Of a stretch of DNA of 64,000 bases, positions 1-7,395 are shown piece after piece; position 1 is the first letter of the stretch; each line of letters opens with the position of its first letter. The stretch covers positions 165,555 through 229,554 of the forward strand of contig JAJPHN010000034.1 of the NCBI GenBank assembly GCA_021325235.1, read 5' to 3'. The notes under the pieces were generated by a model. It was not told the origin of the DNA. It made no database searches and saw only the letters and a list, made by a program, of their open reading frames with translations. The position numbers and the translations under genes were made by a program. The DNA comes from Terriglobia bacterium (GTDB lineage: Bacteria; Acidobacteriota; Terriglobia; Bryobacterales; Bryobacteraceae).

Positions 1-738
1 GAGCCGCGGGATGTGATTGCGCGTCCGATCGCGATCCGCGCCGATGCCGAATTGCGCTACTCGGAGTGGGAATGGACGCGGCGGCAGACGGTGGAGCAGC
101 GCTCGAGGGGCAGTATCGGTTATGTGCATTTGCGGGCTATGGGACCGAACGATATCAATCAGTGGGTCGAGCAGTTTTCGCCGGTCTACGATCGTGCGGG
201 GCTGATTGTCGATGTTCGACACAATCGCGGCGGCAACATCGATAGCTGGGTGTTGGGGAAGCTGATGCGCAAGGCGTGGATGTACTGGCAGCCGCGCGCC
301 GGGAGAGCGTCGTGGAATATGCAGGAGGCGTTTCGCGGGCCGGTGGTGGTGCTGTGCGATCAGTGGACGGCGTCCGATGGCGAGGCGTTCAGCGAAGGTT
401 TCAAGCGCCTCGGCTTAGGGAAAGTGATTGGCACGCGCACATGGGGCGGCGAAATCTGGCTGAGCGCGGGCAACCGGCTGGCTGATAACGGCATCGCTTC
501 GGCGGCGGAGCTGGGAGTTTATGGGCCCGAGGGGAAGTGGTTAATCGAAGGCCATGGTGTGGATCCGGACGTGGTGGTGGACAATCTGCCGCATGCGAGT
601 TTCGAAGGCCACGATGCGCAGCTGGATGCGGCGCTCGAATATCTTGAAAAGCAGATTGAGGCGCATCCGAACCCGGTGCCGCCGCATCCGCCGTATCCGA
701 ACAAGGCATTTGCACCGAAGAGCAAGGACGATATGTAA
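1..738 (+). CDS. Tricorn-type S41 peptidase, C-terminal part (5' truncated by window edge)
   Basis: The reading frame is open to base 1, so this is the last ~245 residues of a longer protein; a GTG at 13 is internal. The sequence matches the catalytic C-terminus of Tricorn proteases (family S41). It has a Gly-rich turn (RHNRGGNIDSW), then the nucleophile region TASDGEAFSEGF, where the Ser of the SDGE motif should be the catalytic serine, then a GTRTWGGE segment typical of the oxyanion/substrate region. In full Tricorns these follow two beta-propellers and a PDZ domain, which would lie left of the window. The family degrades peptides released by other proteases. The C-terminus is a Pro/Lys-rich tail. 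The gene converges on the permease at 756 across a 17-base gap. Confidence 0.88.
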   Translation, partial: EPRDVIARPIAIRADAELRYSEWEWTRRQTVEQRSRGSIGYVHLRAMGPNDINQWVEQFSPVYDRAGLIVDVRHNRGGNIDSWVLGKLMRKAWMYWQPRAGRASWNMQEAFRGPVVVLCDQWTASDGEAFSEGFKRLGLGKVIGTRTWGGEIWLSAGNRLADNGIASAAELGVYGPEGKWLIEGHGVDPDVVVDNLPHASFEGHDAQLDAALEYLEKQIEAHPNPVPPHPPYPNKAFAPKSKDDM

Positions 739-755
739 GAGTCGCGAGCGACGAG

Positions 756-3449
756 CTATTCGTGCCGAAGCGCTTCGACGGGATCGATGCGGAGAGCGCG
801 GCGGGTAGGGATCAGGGCAGCAATAGCGGCAACGAGGATAAGCACAAGAACGGTCGCGATCAGGATGAGCGGATTGTAGACAGTAACGCCGTAGAGGAAA
901 GCCGTCAGCAGTTTCTGGACGGCAAAGGTGAGCGCGATGCCGATCATCATTCCGAACAGAACCAGCCGCGTGATCTGGGCCAGGATCCGATGCGCAATCT
1001 GGGAAGGCCTCGCGCCGAGTGCCAGGCGAATGCCGATTTCGGCGGTGCAATTGGAGACCTGATAACTGAGCAAGCCGAACAGTCCGACGGCGGTCATCCA
1101 TAAGGCGAGAAGAGAAAATGCGCCGGAGAGCCAGGCAAGAAAACGGTTCTCGATCAGGGCGTTATCGATCTCGCTTGTCACCGCGCTGAAGCGCTGAATG
1201 AATTCGTGGCCATTGCGCGCGACTACGCGGCGGATGGCGTCCGCATCGAGCACGGCGCTGCGTGTCTTGATCAGAAGCACGGGATAGCCTTCCAGATTCT
1301 GGTGCTGCCAGAAGTCGATGAAGGCGAGCGCGGGATGGGTGTTGCCGAGATCGGAAAGATCCATGTCCATATCGCGCGCGACGCCGGTGATTTTGAGGCG
1401 CTGAAGGTCGGGTTGCGTGCCGATACGCAGATGCCGGCCGATCAGAGCGCGGGTGTCGCCAAACTGGCGCGCCAGAGACTCGCTGAGAATGACGCCGGGC
1501 TCCTGCTGAGCGCCGGGTGCGCGTTGAAAATCCTCTCCCGCCATGATGCCATTTCCGAGCGTTCGGAAGAAGTTGTCGGAAACGCCGATCACATGGGCAT
1601 CGATGCTGTGGGCGCTGAGATCGCCTTCGAGCGGGATAACGTCCGCACGCCAGCCCGCGTTTTGAAACGGAGTAGCGTCGGTGAAAGCGGCCGATGCGAT
1701 ATCGGGCAAAGCTTCGATCTGGTTGAGGAGATCGCGGTAGTACGGGGGGGCGGTACGCTTCCAATAGGCGGGGTCGCGGTAACCGCCGGGAACGGGATCG
1801 AGCCTGGCGATCCAGACGTTCTGCGGCTCGATGCCGAAATCGATGCGATACATATTGCGCACCGAAGCGGCAAAAAGCGCGCTGCCGGCGACGAGCGCTA
1901 GAGTGAGCGAGATCTGCACTGCGAGGAGAATTTTCTGACCGGCGGTATGGGAGGCGATGATGCCGCGGCCGCCTTGTTTCATCGCATCGGCATGGGAGAG
2001 GCGTCGCGCCTGCCAAACGGAGGTAATAACAAAGGCGGCGATCAGGATACCAACCGCGGCGAGAACGAACAGAACAACGCGAAGATCGAAGCCCACCGCG
2101 AGATCGAAGTTGCCGAAGACCTGGCTGCCGCGTGCGAGTATGAGGCGGGCTGTAGCGATGCCCCCAACAACTCCGCAGATCGCGCCGATGAGGACAAGAA
2201 TGACATTTTCGAGCGCGAGAATGATCGCGATGTGGCGGCCACCCGCGCCGAGCGCGAGCCGAATGCCGATTTCGCGCTGCCGCCGCAAACTGCGCGCCAA
2301 CAGCAGGCTGCAGAGATTCACGCAAGCGATCAGCAGCATGGCCGCGCACAGGACGAAGATGGCGAATACGGGCTCACCGAAACGGCGCCGCAGGAAATAA
2401 TCGAGGCCGCTGCGTGCCGAGCCGAGTGCGAGCGAGCGTTCGAGATATTCGCGGCGGCGCGCGGCATTGAAGTGATGCGGAACACTCTCTTCGAGAAGCG
2501 CCTGGCGCTCGGCGCGAATGCTGGCCAGCGCCTTCGCTTCAGAGACGCCGGGGGCGCGGCGAGCAAGGATGCTGACGTAATACGTGGTGGGACGCGCTCC
2601 GCTGGGCGTGAAATCAGGCTGCGCGAGAAGCGGAATCATCACCGGTTCCGGGAATCCGAGCAGAAGACCGGTGAACGGTCTGCGGGTGACGCCGATAATC
2701 GTGTATTCGTCGGTCCCGATACGGATGGTGCGGCCCAGTATGTCGGCCCGTGCGCCAAAGCGGCTGCGCCAGAGTGCGTCAGTGATAACGGCGACGGGTT
2801 CGGCGTTGATGCGATCATCGGCGGGCGAGATGGCGCGACCGAGTTCCATGGAGATTCCGAGGGTTTGAAAGCAGGTGCCGGAGAAGGCCGCTGTTCCAAC
2901 CGTCTGGACAGCTTTATCGATTTCGACGGCGTCGTAATGAGTGGCGACACCGCAGACGCCCGAGAAAGCGCGATTGCGTGACAGTGGGTCGAGGACGCCC
3001 GAGAAGAGATCGGTGAGAGTGCCTCGTTTATCCACGGAAAAGATTTCGACGAGCTGACCGGGATCGTGCACCGGCAGTGGGCGCAGGAAAAGCGCGTCGA
3101 TGGTGCTGAACACCGCGACGTTTGCGCCGATGCCGAAGGTCAGGAGCAGAATCGAGACGGCGGCGAAGGCCGGATTACGGGCAAGCGATCGCAGAGAGTG
3201 GCGGAAATTGCGGCCTGCGGCATCGAGCCAGGACCAGCGGCTCACATCGCGGCAGGACTCGCGGGCTTCTTCGAAGCTTCCGAACTCGATGCGCGCGCGC
3301 CGGTAGGCCTCCTCGCGATCCAGTCCGGCTGCCTGATGCTTGCGCGCCTGCAGGTCGAGATGCGCGGAAAGTTCGTCGGCCAGGTCCTGTTCGCGGTACG
3401 CGCCACGCCGGACTAAGGGCAACGGATTCAGCAGGCGATACCAGCTCAT
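756..3449 (-). CDS. ADOP-type ABC transporter permease (MacB/FtsX duplicated)
   Basis: The 897-residue protein has the layout of acidobacterial duplicated orphan permeases. A short soluble N-terminus (to ~75, containing ELSAHLDLQARKHQAAGLD) is followed by a first transmembrane segment (~91-118, GIGANVAVFSTIDALFLRPL) and a large periplasmic MacB-PCD domain. A three-helix FtsX core lies at ~370-450 (REIGIRLALGA), then a second periplasmic domain and a second FtsX core at ~770-890 (again EIGIRLALGA). The repeated EIGIRLALGA motif shows the internal duplication. No ATPase gene lies beside it, as is usual for this group, so the substrate and energy source are unknown. It starts one base after the PadR stop, so the two genes form an operon. 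Confidence 0.93.
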   Translation of the reverse strand: MSWYRLLNPLPLVRRGAYREQDLADELSAHLDLQARKHQAAGLDREEAYRRARIEFGSFEEARESCRDVSRWSWLDAAGRNFRHSLRSLARNPAFAAVSILLLTFGIGANVAVFSTIDALFLRPLPVHDPGQLVEIFSVDKRGTLTDLFSGVLDPLSRNRAFSGVCGVATHYDAVEIDKAVQTVGTAAFSGTCFQTLGISMELGRAISPADDRINAEPVAVITDALWRSRFGARADILGRTIRIGTDEYTIIGVTRRPFTGLLLGFPEPVMIPLLAQPDFTPSGARPTTYYVSILARRAPGVSEAKALASIRAERQALLEESVPHHFNAARRREYLERSLALGSARSGLDYFLRRRFGEPVFAIFVLCAAMLLIACVNLCSLLLARSLRRQREIGIRLALGAGGRHIAIILALENVILVLIGAICGVVGGIATARLILARGSQVFGNFDLAVGFDLRVVLFVLAAVGILIAAFVITSVWQARRLSHADAMKQGGRGIIASHTAGQKILLAVQISLTLALVAGSALFAASVRNMYRIDFGIEPQNVWIARLDPVPGGYRDPAYWKRTAPPYYRDLLNQIEALPDIASAAFTDATPFQNAGWRADVIPLEGDLSAHSIDAHVIGVSDNFFRTLGNGIMAGEDFQRAPGAQQEPGVILSESLARQFGDTRALIGRHLRIGTQPDLQRLKITGVARDMDMDLSDLGNTHPALAFIDFWQHQNLEGYPVLLIKTRSAVLDADAIRRVVARNGHEFIQRFSAVTSEIDNALIENRFLAWLSGAFSLLALWMTAVGLFGLLSYQVSNCTAEIGIRLALGARPSQIAHRILAQITRLVLFGMMIGIALTFAVQKLLTAFLYGVTVYNPLILIATVLVLILVAAIAALIPTRRALRIDPVEALRHE

Positions 3450-3450
3450 A

Positions 3451-3783
3451 TCAGGCCATCTTCAGGACTTTTCCAATCGCCTGCGCGAGGCTGGACCATT
3501 CATTGGTTTCAATTTCGAGCTGGCGGCGTCCGGCGGGCGTGAGCTGGTAAAAGCGAGCGCGCCGGCCGAGTTCGGAGACGCCCCATTCGGCTTTGATCCA
3601 ACGCTGCTGCTCCAGGCGATGCAGCGCTGGATACAGCGAGCCCTGGTTCACCTGCAAGACACCGTCCGAGATCTGCTGGATGCGCTCAGAGACAGCCCAG
3701 CCGTGCTTTGGGCCGGTTGACAGCGTGCGCAGAATGAGCAGGTCGAGTGTTCCCTGGAGAAGATCCAGTCGAGAGCGCGGCAT
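3451..3783 (-). CDS. PadR-family transcriptional regulator
   Basis: The 110-residue protein is almost entirely a PadR winged helix: LLQGTLDLLILRTLS at the N-terminus, QGSLYPALHRLEQQRWI as the recognition-helix and wing region, and RRARFYQLTPAGRRQL at the end. The length fits the short PadR-s2 class that pairs with ADOP permeases in Acidobacteriota. Such regulators usually repress their own operon and are released by small toxic molecules; that is family knowledge, not seen here. The gene precedes the permease by one base. Its upstream region holds a strong sigma-70-like promoter bracketed by 9-base direct repeats, listed separately. Confidence 0.95.
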   Translation of the reverse strand: MPRSRLDLLQGTLDLLILRTLSTGPKHGWAVSERIQQISDGVLQVNQGSLYPALHRLEQQRWIKAEWGVSELGRRARFYQLTPAGRRQLEIETNEWSSLAQAIGKVLKMA

Positions 3784-3829
3784 GGTGTCGACCCTCTACA
3801 CTATAGATCCGGTTGGTGTCGATTGTCAA
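3784..3829 (-). promoter_or_regulatory. Promoter and possible PadR operator upstream of the padR-permease operon
   Basis: On the minus strand a perfect TTGACA (3829-3824) is followed by an 18-base spacer and TATAGT (3805-3800). The likely transcript start near 3793 leaves only about ten bases before the PadR ATG at 3783. The 9-mer TGGTGTCGA (plus strand) occurs at 3783-3791 and 3814-3822, 31 bases apart, flanking the -10 element. That geometry suits autoregulation by PadR, but the operator role is inferred. Confidence 0.6.
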
Positions 3830-3843
3830 CAACAATATTGGCG

Positions 3844-5418
3844 TTACTTTCGCAGCAGCCCGTACACTTCCACTCCGTTTTTCACGCCGAAGTAGACGCG
3901 CCCATTGGCGACGGCGGGGATGACGAAGCGTAACGCCTGGCCGGCACTGTCGCGCGCGGGATTGGCGGCGCTCGAGTACAGCTCGCGCTCAACGTTCAGC
4001 GCATCATAGGCGCGCAGCTCGGCGCCATTGCCGCCCTGATTCCAGGCACGGCTCTCGACGAGCCACACGATGCCGTTCTGACTGCGAGCAGCCGAAATGG
4101 TGGGAGTCGCGCCCGAATATTGAGACCTGTCGCGGCTCGTATGAGAAGGCTCCGGCGAAACATGTCCGTTCCGAACAGCGAAATCTTTCAACGGAGCTTC
4201 GGCAGTGTAGTAGTAGAGATGACCATTCCAATAAGCCGCGGCGCTGTAGATGCCGGAGAGACTGATTTGCTCCGCATTCGAGTGCTCCGGCTTTTCGAGA
4301 CCGCTCATGCGGTGCGTGCCGAGGACGTACATGACACCGGCTTTACCTCCAAAGACCAGCGTCGGCGGTCTGGTGGGCAGGAGAAGCGGACCACCGGAGC
4401 CGAGATCGTTATCGCGTGCATTCAGCTGCTGTTGGTTCGAGGGCGTGAAGGAACTGGCGATTTCGAAGCGGTTGGCATGCAGGCGCAGCTTGAGCACGCT
4501 ATCGCCGAAGTCGCGGCCGCCCGGCCGGTCGGCATCAAAGACACCATTGCCCGTGATCACGTAGATGTTGAATTCGCGATCGGCGGCGGGTCCGTTGTCT
4601 GCCAGCCAGATGCCGCTTTCGAGCGAGTCGGGCGAGGTATTGAATGTGGCCTGCTGACGCAGCGTGTGCGCATCGTAGGCCATAACCCAGCCGTGATAGT
4701 GGCCGACATCGCAGGACGAAGCCCAGGTGAGGTAAACGGAACCGTTCACGAGCAGAAGCGCGGCACGGGGATTCTCGCGGCGGGGATCGAAGCTGACGAC
4801 GCTTGTAGAATTGCCGCCTTTCGAGCCGGGCACGCTGGCATTGATCTCCACCGGGCCGCCGAATTTCTCGACCCCGGTGGTAATCGCCAGCGCATGGAGC
4901 TGCTGAATGTACTTCGTTTCGGAATGGCCTGCGGTGATTTTGGCACGCGAGAGCACATACAGAGTGCCGGTCTCGAGATCGATTACGGGAGTCGATGTGA
5001 TGCCGATTTCGGGTCTGATGAACGGACAGTTGACGTCGTACTCGGCGAGAGTCGCTGCGCCGGCGCTGTGCGGCAGAAGGCTCACGCGCCATAGCGGCTC
5101 GGAGGATTTCAGGTCTGCATCGAAGGCATAAACGCTGTCGTGCTCGGTTGCGATGAAGAGCAGATTGTGCGTGCCTTTGCCGGGAACGGCGACGCTTGGA
5201 AGATAGAGCGGCTGCGCGTAGACGTCCCCGTCGACTGCGAGCGTCGCGATTTTTCCAAACTGCTGCGGATTTACGTTTCGCGGGTTGAGGATGTTTTCTT
5301 CGAGATCGGCGCCGGTGCGGGCGTTGTTGTATTGGGAGGTAGTGAGAGTCGCTGCGTGCACGGCGCCCGTCAGCAGGAGCATCAAGGCTGGAGTGAGGAT
5401 GTCAGATGAAAGGCGCAT
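3844..5418 (-). CDS. Secreted PQQ-like beta-propeller protein
   Basis: The 524-residue protein begins with a signal peptide (hydrophobic core LTPALMLLLTGAVHA, cleavage expected after VHA). The rest is a run of beta-propeller blades of the quinoprotein/PQQ-like type, such as DGDVYAQPLYLP, LLFIATEHDSVYAFDA, TGTLYVLSRA and VFGGKAGVMYVLGT. The N-terminal phrase TSQYNNARTGADLEENIL is typical of secreted acidobacterial proteins annotated as pyrrolo-quinoline quinone proteins. I see no clear catalytic Asp or heme motif, so it may be a structural or binding propeller and not a dehydrogenase. It lies 33 bases downstream of the LytTR regulator on the same strand and could be cotranscribed with it. Confidence 0.8.
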   Translation of the reverse strand: MRLSSDILTPALMLLLTGAVHAATLTTSQYNNARTGADLEENILNPRNVNPQQFGKIATLAVDGDVYAQPLYLPSVAVPGKGTHNLLFIATEHDSVYAFDADLKSSEPLWRVSLLPHSAGAATLAEYDVNCPFIRPEIGITSTPVIDLETGTLYVLSRAKITAGHSETKYIQQLHALAITTGVEKFGGPVEINASVPGSKGGNSTSVVSFDPRRENPRAALLLVNGSVYLTWASSCDVGHYHGWVMAYDAHTLRQQATFNTSPDSLESGIWLADNGPAADREFNIYVITGNGVFDADRPGGRDFGDSVLKLRLHANRFEIASSFTPSNQQQLNARDNDLGSGGPLLLPTRPPTLVFGGKAGVMYVLGTHRMSGLEKPEHSNAEQISLSGIYSAAAYWNGHLYYYTAEAPLKDFAVRNGHVSPEPSHTSRDRSQYSGATPTISAARSQNGIVWLVESRAWNQGGNGAELRAYDALNVERELYSSAANPARDSAGQALRFVIPAVANGRVYFGVKNGVEVYGLLRK

Positions 5419-5451
5419 ATCGCACCTATGTAGAATACTATCGTTAAGATG

Positions 5452-6213
5452 CTACAGGCCGAGTCTATCTTTCACAATCCGGACGCGATCGCGCGCGACG
5501 GTGAGCTCGGTATCTTTACCATCCTTGAGACGCAGCATCATGCGATCGGAAAACCAGGAGTAGAGCTCCTGCACGTAGTCGAGATTGGCGATGGTGGAGC
5601 GATGGATGCGCACGAAACGCGCCGGATCGAGCAGTGCTTCGAGCTGGGCGATGGTGTAGTCTACGACGAAGTCTTTTTTCGGCGTGGCCGCGTAGGTGAG
5701 CTTGTCGTTGGCGTAGAAATGCGTGACACGGGCCACATCTACGAACTCGATCCGATCGCCGAGCTTAGACGGCAGGCGCGCCGGATAGGAGCGCTGCGGG
5801 GGTAGAACGGACGCAAGGCGCTCGAAGAGTGAATCGATGGAGGGGCGGGCTTCGAAGCCGCCGCGAATCCGTTCCAGTTTGGCAAGGGCGCGTTCGAGTT
5901 GCTCCTCATTCACCGGCTTAAGCAGGTAATCGATAGAAGTCACTTCGAAAGCCTGCAGCGCGTACTGCGAATACGCGGTGGTGAAGATGACGAGCGGCTG
6001 CGGATCGAGCCGGGCCAGCATCTGAAAGCCGGAGAGGTCAGGCATTTCGATGTCGGTGAAAAGCACGTCGCAGGTTGAGGCCTTGAGCTGTTCGATAGCG
6101 GCGATGGGATCGGAACTCGTGCCGGCGACGGTCACGCGGCCGGTGCGCTCGAGCAGACGCTCCAGACGCCGCAGCGCGAGCGGCTCGTCATCCACCAGGA
6201 AGGCGCGAATCAT
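5452..6213 (-). CDS. LytTR-family response regulator
   Basis: The 253-residue protein has a receiver domain at ~2-118, with acidic pair D8/D9, phospho-acceptor D54 (FTDIEMPD), T79 and K99 (LLKP). A LytTR DNA-binding domain follows at ~145-245 (RIEFVDVARVTHFYANDKLTYA, RIHRSTIANLDYVQEL). The start is set by a 4-base ATGA overlap with the upstream kinase, which gives the exact receiver N-terminus MIRAFLVDDE; a longer in-frame extension inside the kinase gene is not credible. LytTR regulators bind direct repeats upstream of envelope or surface genes. The PQQ-like gene directly downstream is a candidate target. Confidence 0.93.
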   Translation of the reverse strand: MIRAFLVDDEPLALRRLERLLERTGRVTVAGTSSDPIAAIEQLKASTCDVLFTDIEMPDLSGFQMLARLDPQPLVIFTTAYSQYALQAFEVTSIDYLLKPVNEEQLERALAKLERIRGGFEARPSIDSLFERLASVLPPQRSYPARLPSKLGDRIEFVDVARVTHFYANDKLTYAATPKKDFVVDYTIAQLEALLDPARFVRIHRSTIANLDYVQELYSWFSDRMMLRLKDGKDTELTVARDRVRIVKDRLGL

Positions 6214-7340
6214 TTCACCGCGGCAGCTTCTTCGATGGCCGACTCGGCGGCGAGGGCGCCTCGGAGCGGAATCTCGATGGCTACGATCGTCTGGCCGGTA
6301 GAGCTGCGGATATCGAGTTTGCCGTGCTCGCCAAAGAGAGCAGCCAGACGTTCGCTCAGGTTGTTCAGACCGTGGCCGGAGGGCAACGCCAGAGTGGCGA
6401 AACCGGGACCGTCGTCCTGCACCTCGAGCCGCAGCGAATCGAGGCTGCGGCGGGCATGAATCAGGATCGAGGCTCCGCGGCCGCGCGGGCCAACGGCATA
6501 TTTGACGCTGTTTTCTACCAGGGTCTGGAGCGCCAGAGGCGGGACGAGGCACTCGCCGAGAGAGTCGGGTACGTCGAGCGTATATTGCAGGCGGGCTCCG
6601 AAGCGCGCTCGTTCGATTTCGAGGTAATCTTCGACGATGCGCAGCTCGCGCGCGAGCGGAACGAGTCCGAGACCGGCAGCGTCGAGCGAAAAACGGAGGA
6701 GTTCGGAGAGCTGAGTGACGATTTTTTCGGCCCGGGCGGGATCGTCGTGGATCAGCGCGGAGACGGAGTTCAGCGTGTTGAAGAGAAAGTGCGGGTGAAT
6801 ACGAGCCTCAAGCGAAGAGAGCCGGGCTTCGGTGGCAAGTTTCAGAGCGCGTTCCCGTTCGAGCTCTTTGGTCTGCAGTTCAAGCGCGCTGCGCCGAAGA
6901 CGCGTTTGCTGCACTTCGTAAAGAGACACAAACGCGACCGCCACCGCCGACAGAACGAGCGAGATGCCGAACGAGCGGCGGAAATCGGGCCAGTACGTAT
7001 ACTGCGGGCCGATGATCCAGCGCAGAATCAGTCCTGCGATCAGGCAGCCGCAAAGAGTGATACTCAGGATCACGGCAGCGCGCACCGTGGTACGAACACG
7101 ATTCGGCTGTTCCGCCGTGCGCAGCCAGACGGACGGCAGCAACAGGCAGAGCGGGATGCCGATCAGGTTCGCGTAGATGACGGAATAGAGATACTGCCAG
7201 ATAAGGTCGGCGAGCGTGTACGTTGGATCGAAGAAGTTTTGAAACAGCGGCACGGCAAAGGCCACCGCCGCGTCGAGCACCAGCACTCGCGCGAGCCACT
7301 TCAGTACGCGCAGCATACTAACCATCCAGCTTACGGCCAA
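6210..7340 (-). CDS. LytS/YehU-type sensor histidine kinase
   Basis: The 376-residue inner-membrane kinase has four predicted transmembrane segments (~15-34, 48-70, 87-108, 124-141), a short coiled coil (~143-178) and the His_kinase domain. The phospho-acceptor is H184 in IHPHFLFNTLNSVSALI. The N-box includes E276/N277, and the ATP lid is QDDGPGF (~308-314) followed by GHGLNNLSERL. No periplasmic sensor domain is visible, so the membrane segments probably sense the signal. The stop overlaps the start of the LytTR regulator by four bases, so the two are translationally coupled. Confidence 0.93.
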   Translation of the reverse strand: MAVSWMVSMLRVLKWLARVLVLDAAVAFAVPLFQNFFDPTYTLADLIWQYLYSVIYANLIGIPLCLLLPSVWLRTAEQPNRVRTTVRAAVILSITLCGCLIAGLILRWIIGPQYTYWPDFRRSFGISLVLSAVAVAFVSLYEVQQTRLRRSALELQTKELERERALKLATEARLSSLEARIHPHFLFNTLNSVSALIHDDPARAEKIVTQLSELLRFSLDAAGLGLVPLARELRIVEDYLEIERARFGARLQYTLDVPDSLGECLVPPLALQTLVENSVKYAVGPRGRGASILIHARRSLDSLRLEVQDDGPGFATLALPSGHGLNNLSERLAALFGEHGKLDIRSSTGQTIVAIEIPLRGALAAESAIEEAAAVK

Positions 7341-7395
7341 GTTCGTGCTTTGCGCAGGATCGGGCGACGAACGGTGGCAACCCCCCGACGAAGCG

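Noticed and set aside
741..752. GTCG-CGAG-CGAC as a terminator between the protease and permease genes
   Set aside because: The stem is only four bases and no T-run follows on either strand.
1947..2981. Long plus-strand frame of 344 codons opposite the ADOP permease
   Set aside because: It is the complement of a well-supported permease gene with two matching FtsX cores; the translated product is low in hydrophobic core and rich in Asp/Arg/Gly, typical of GC-rich shadow frames.
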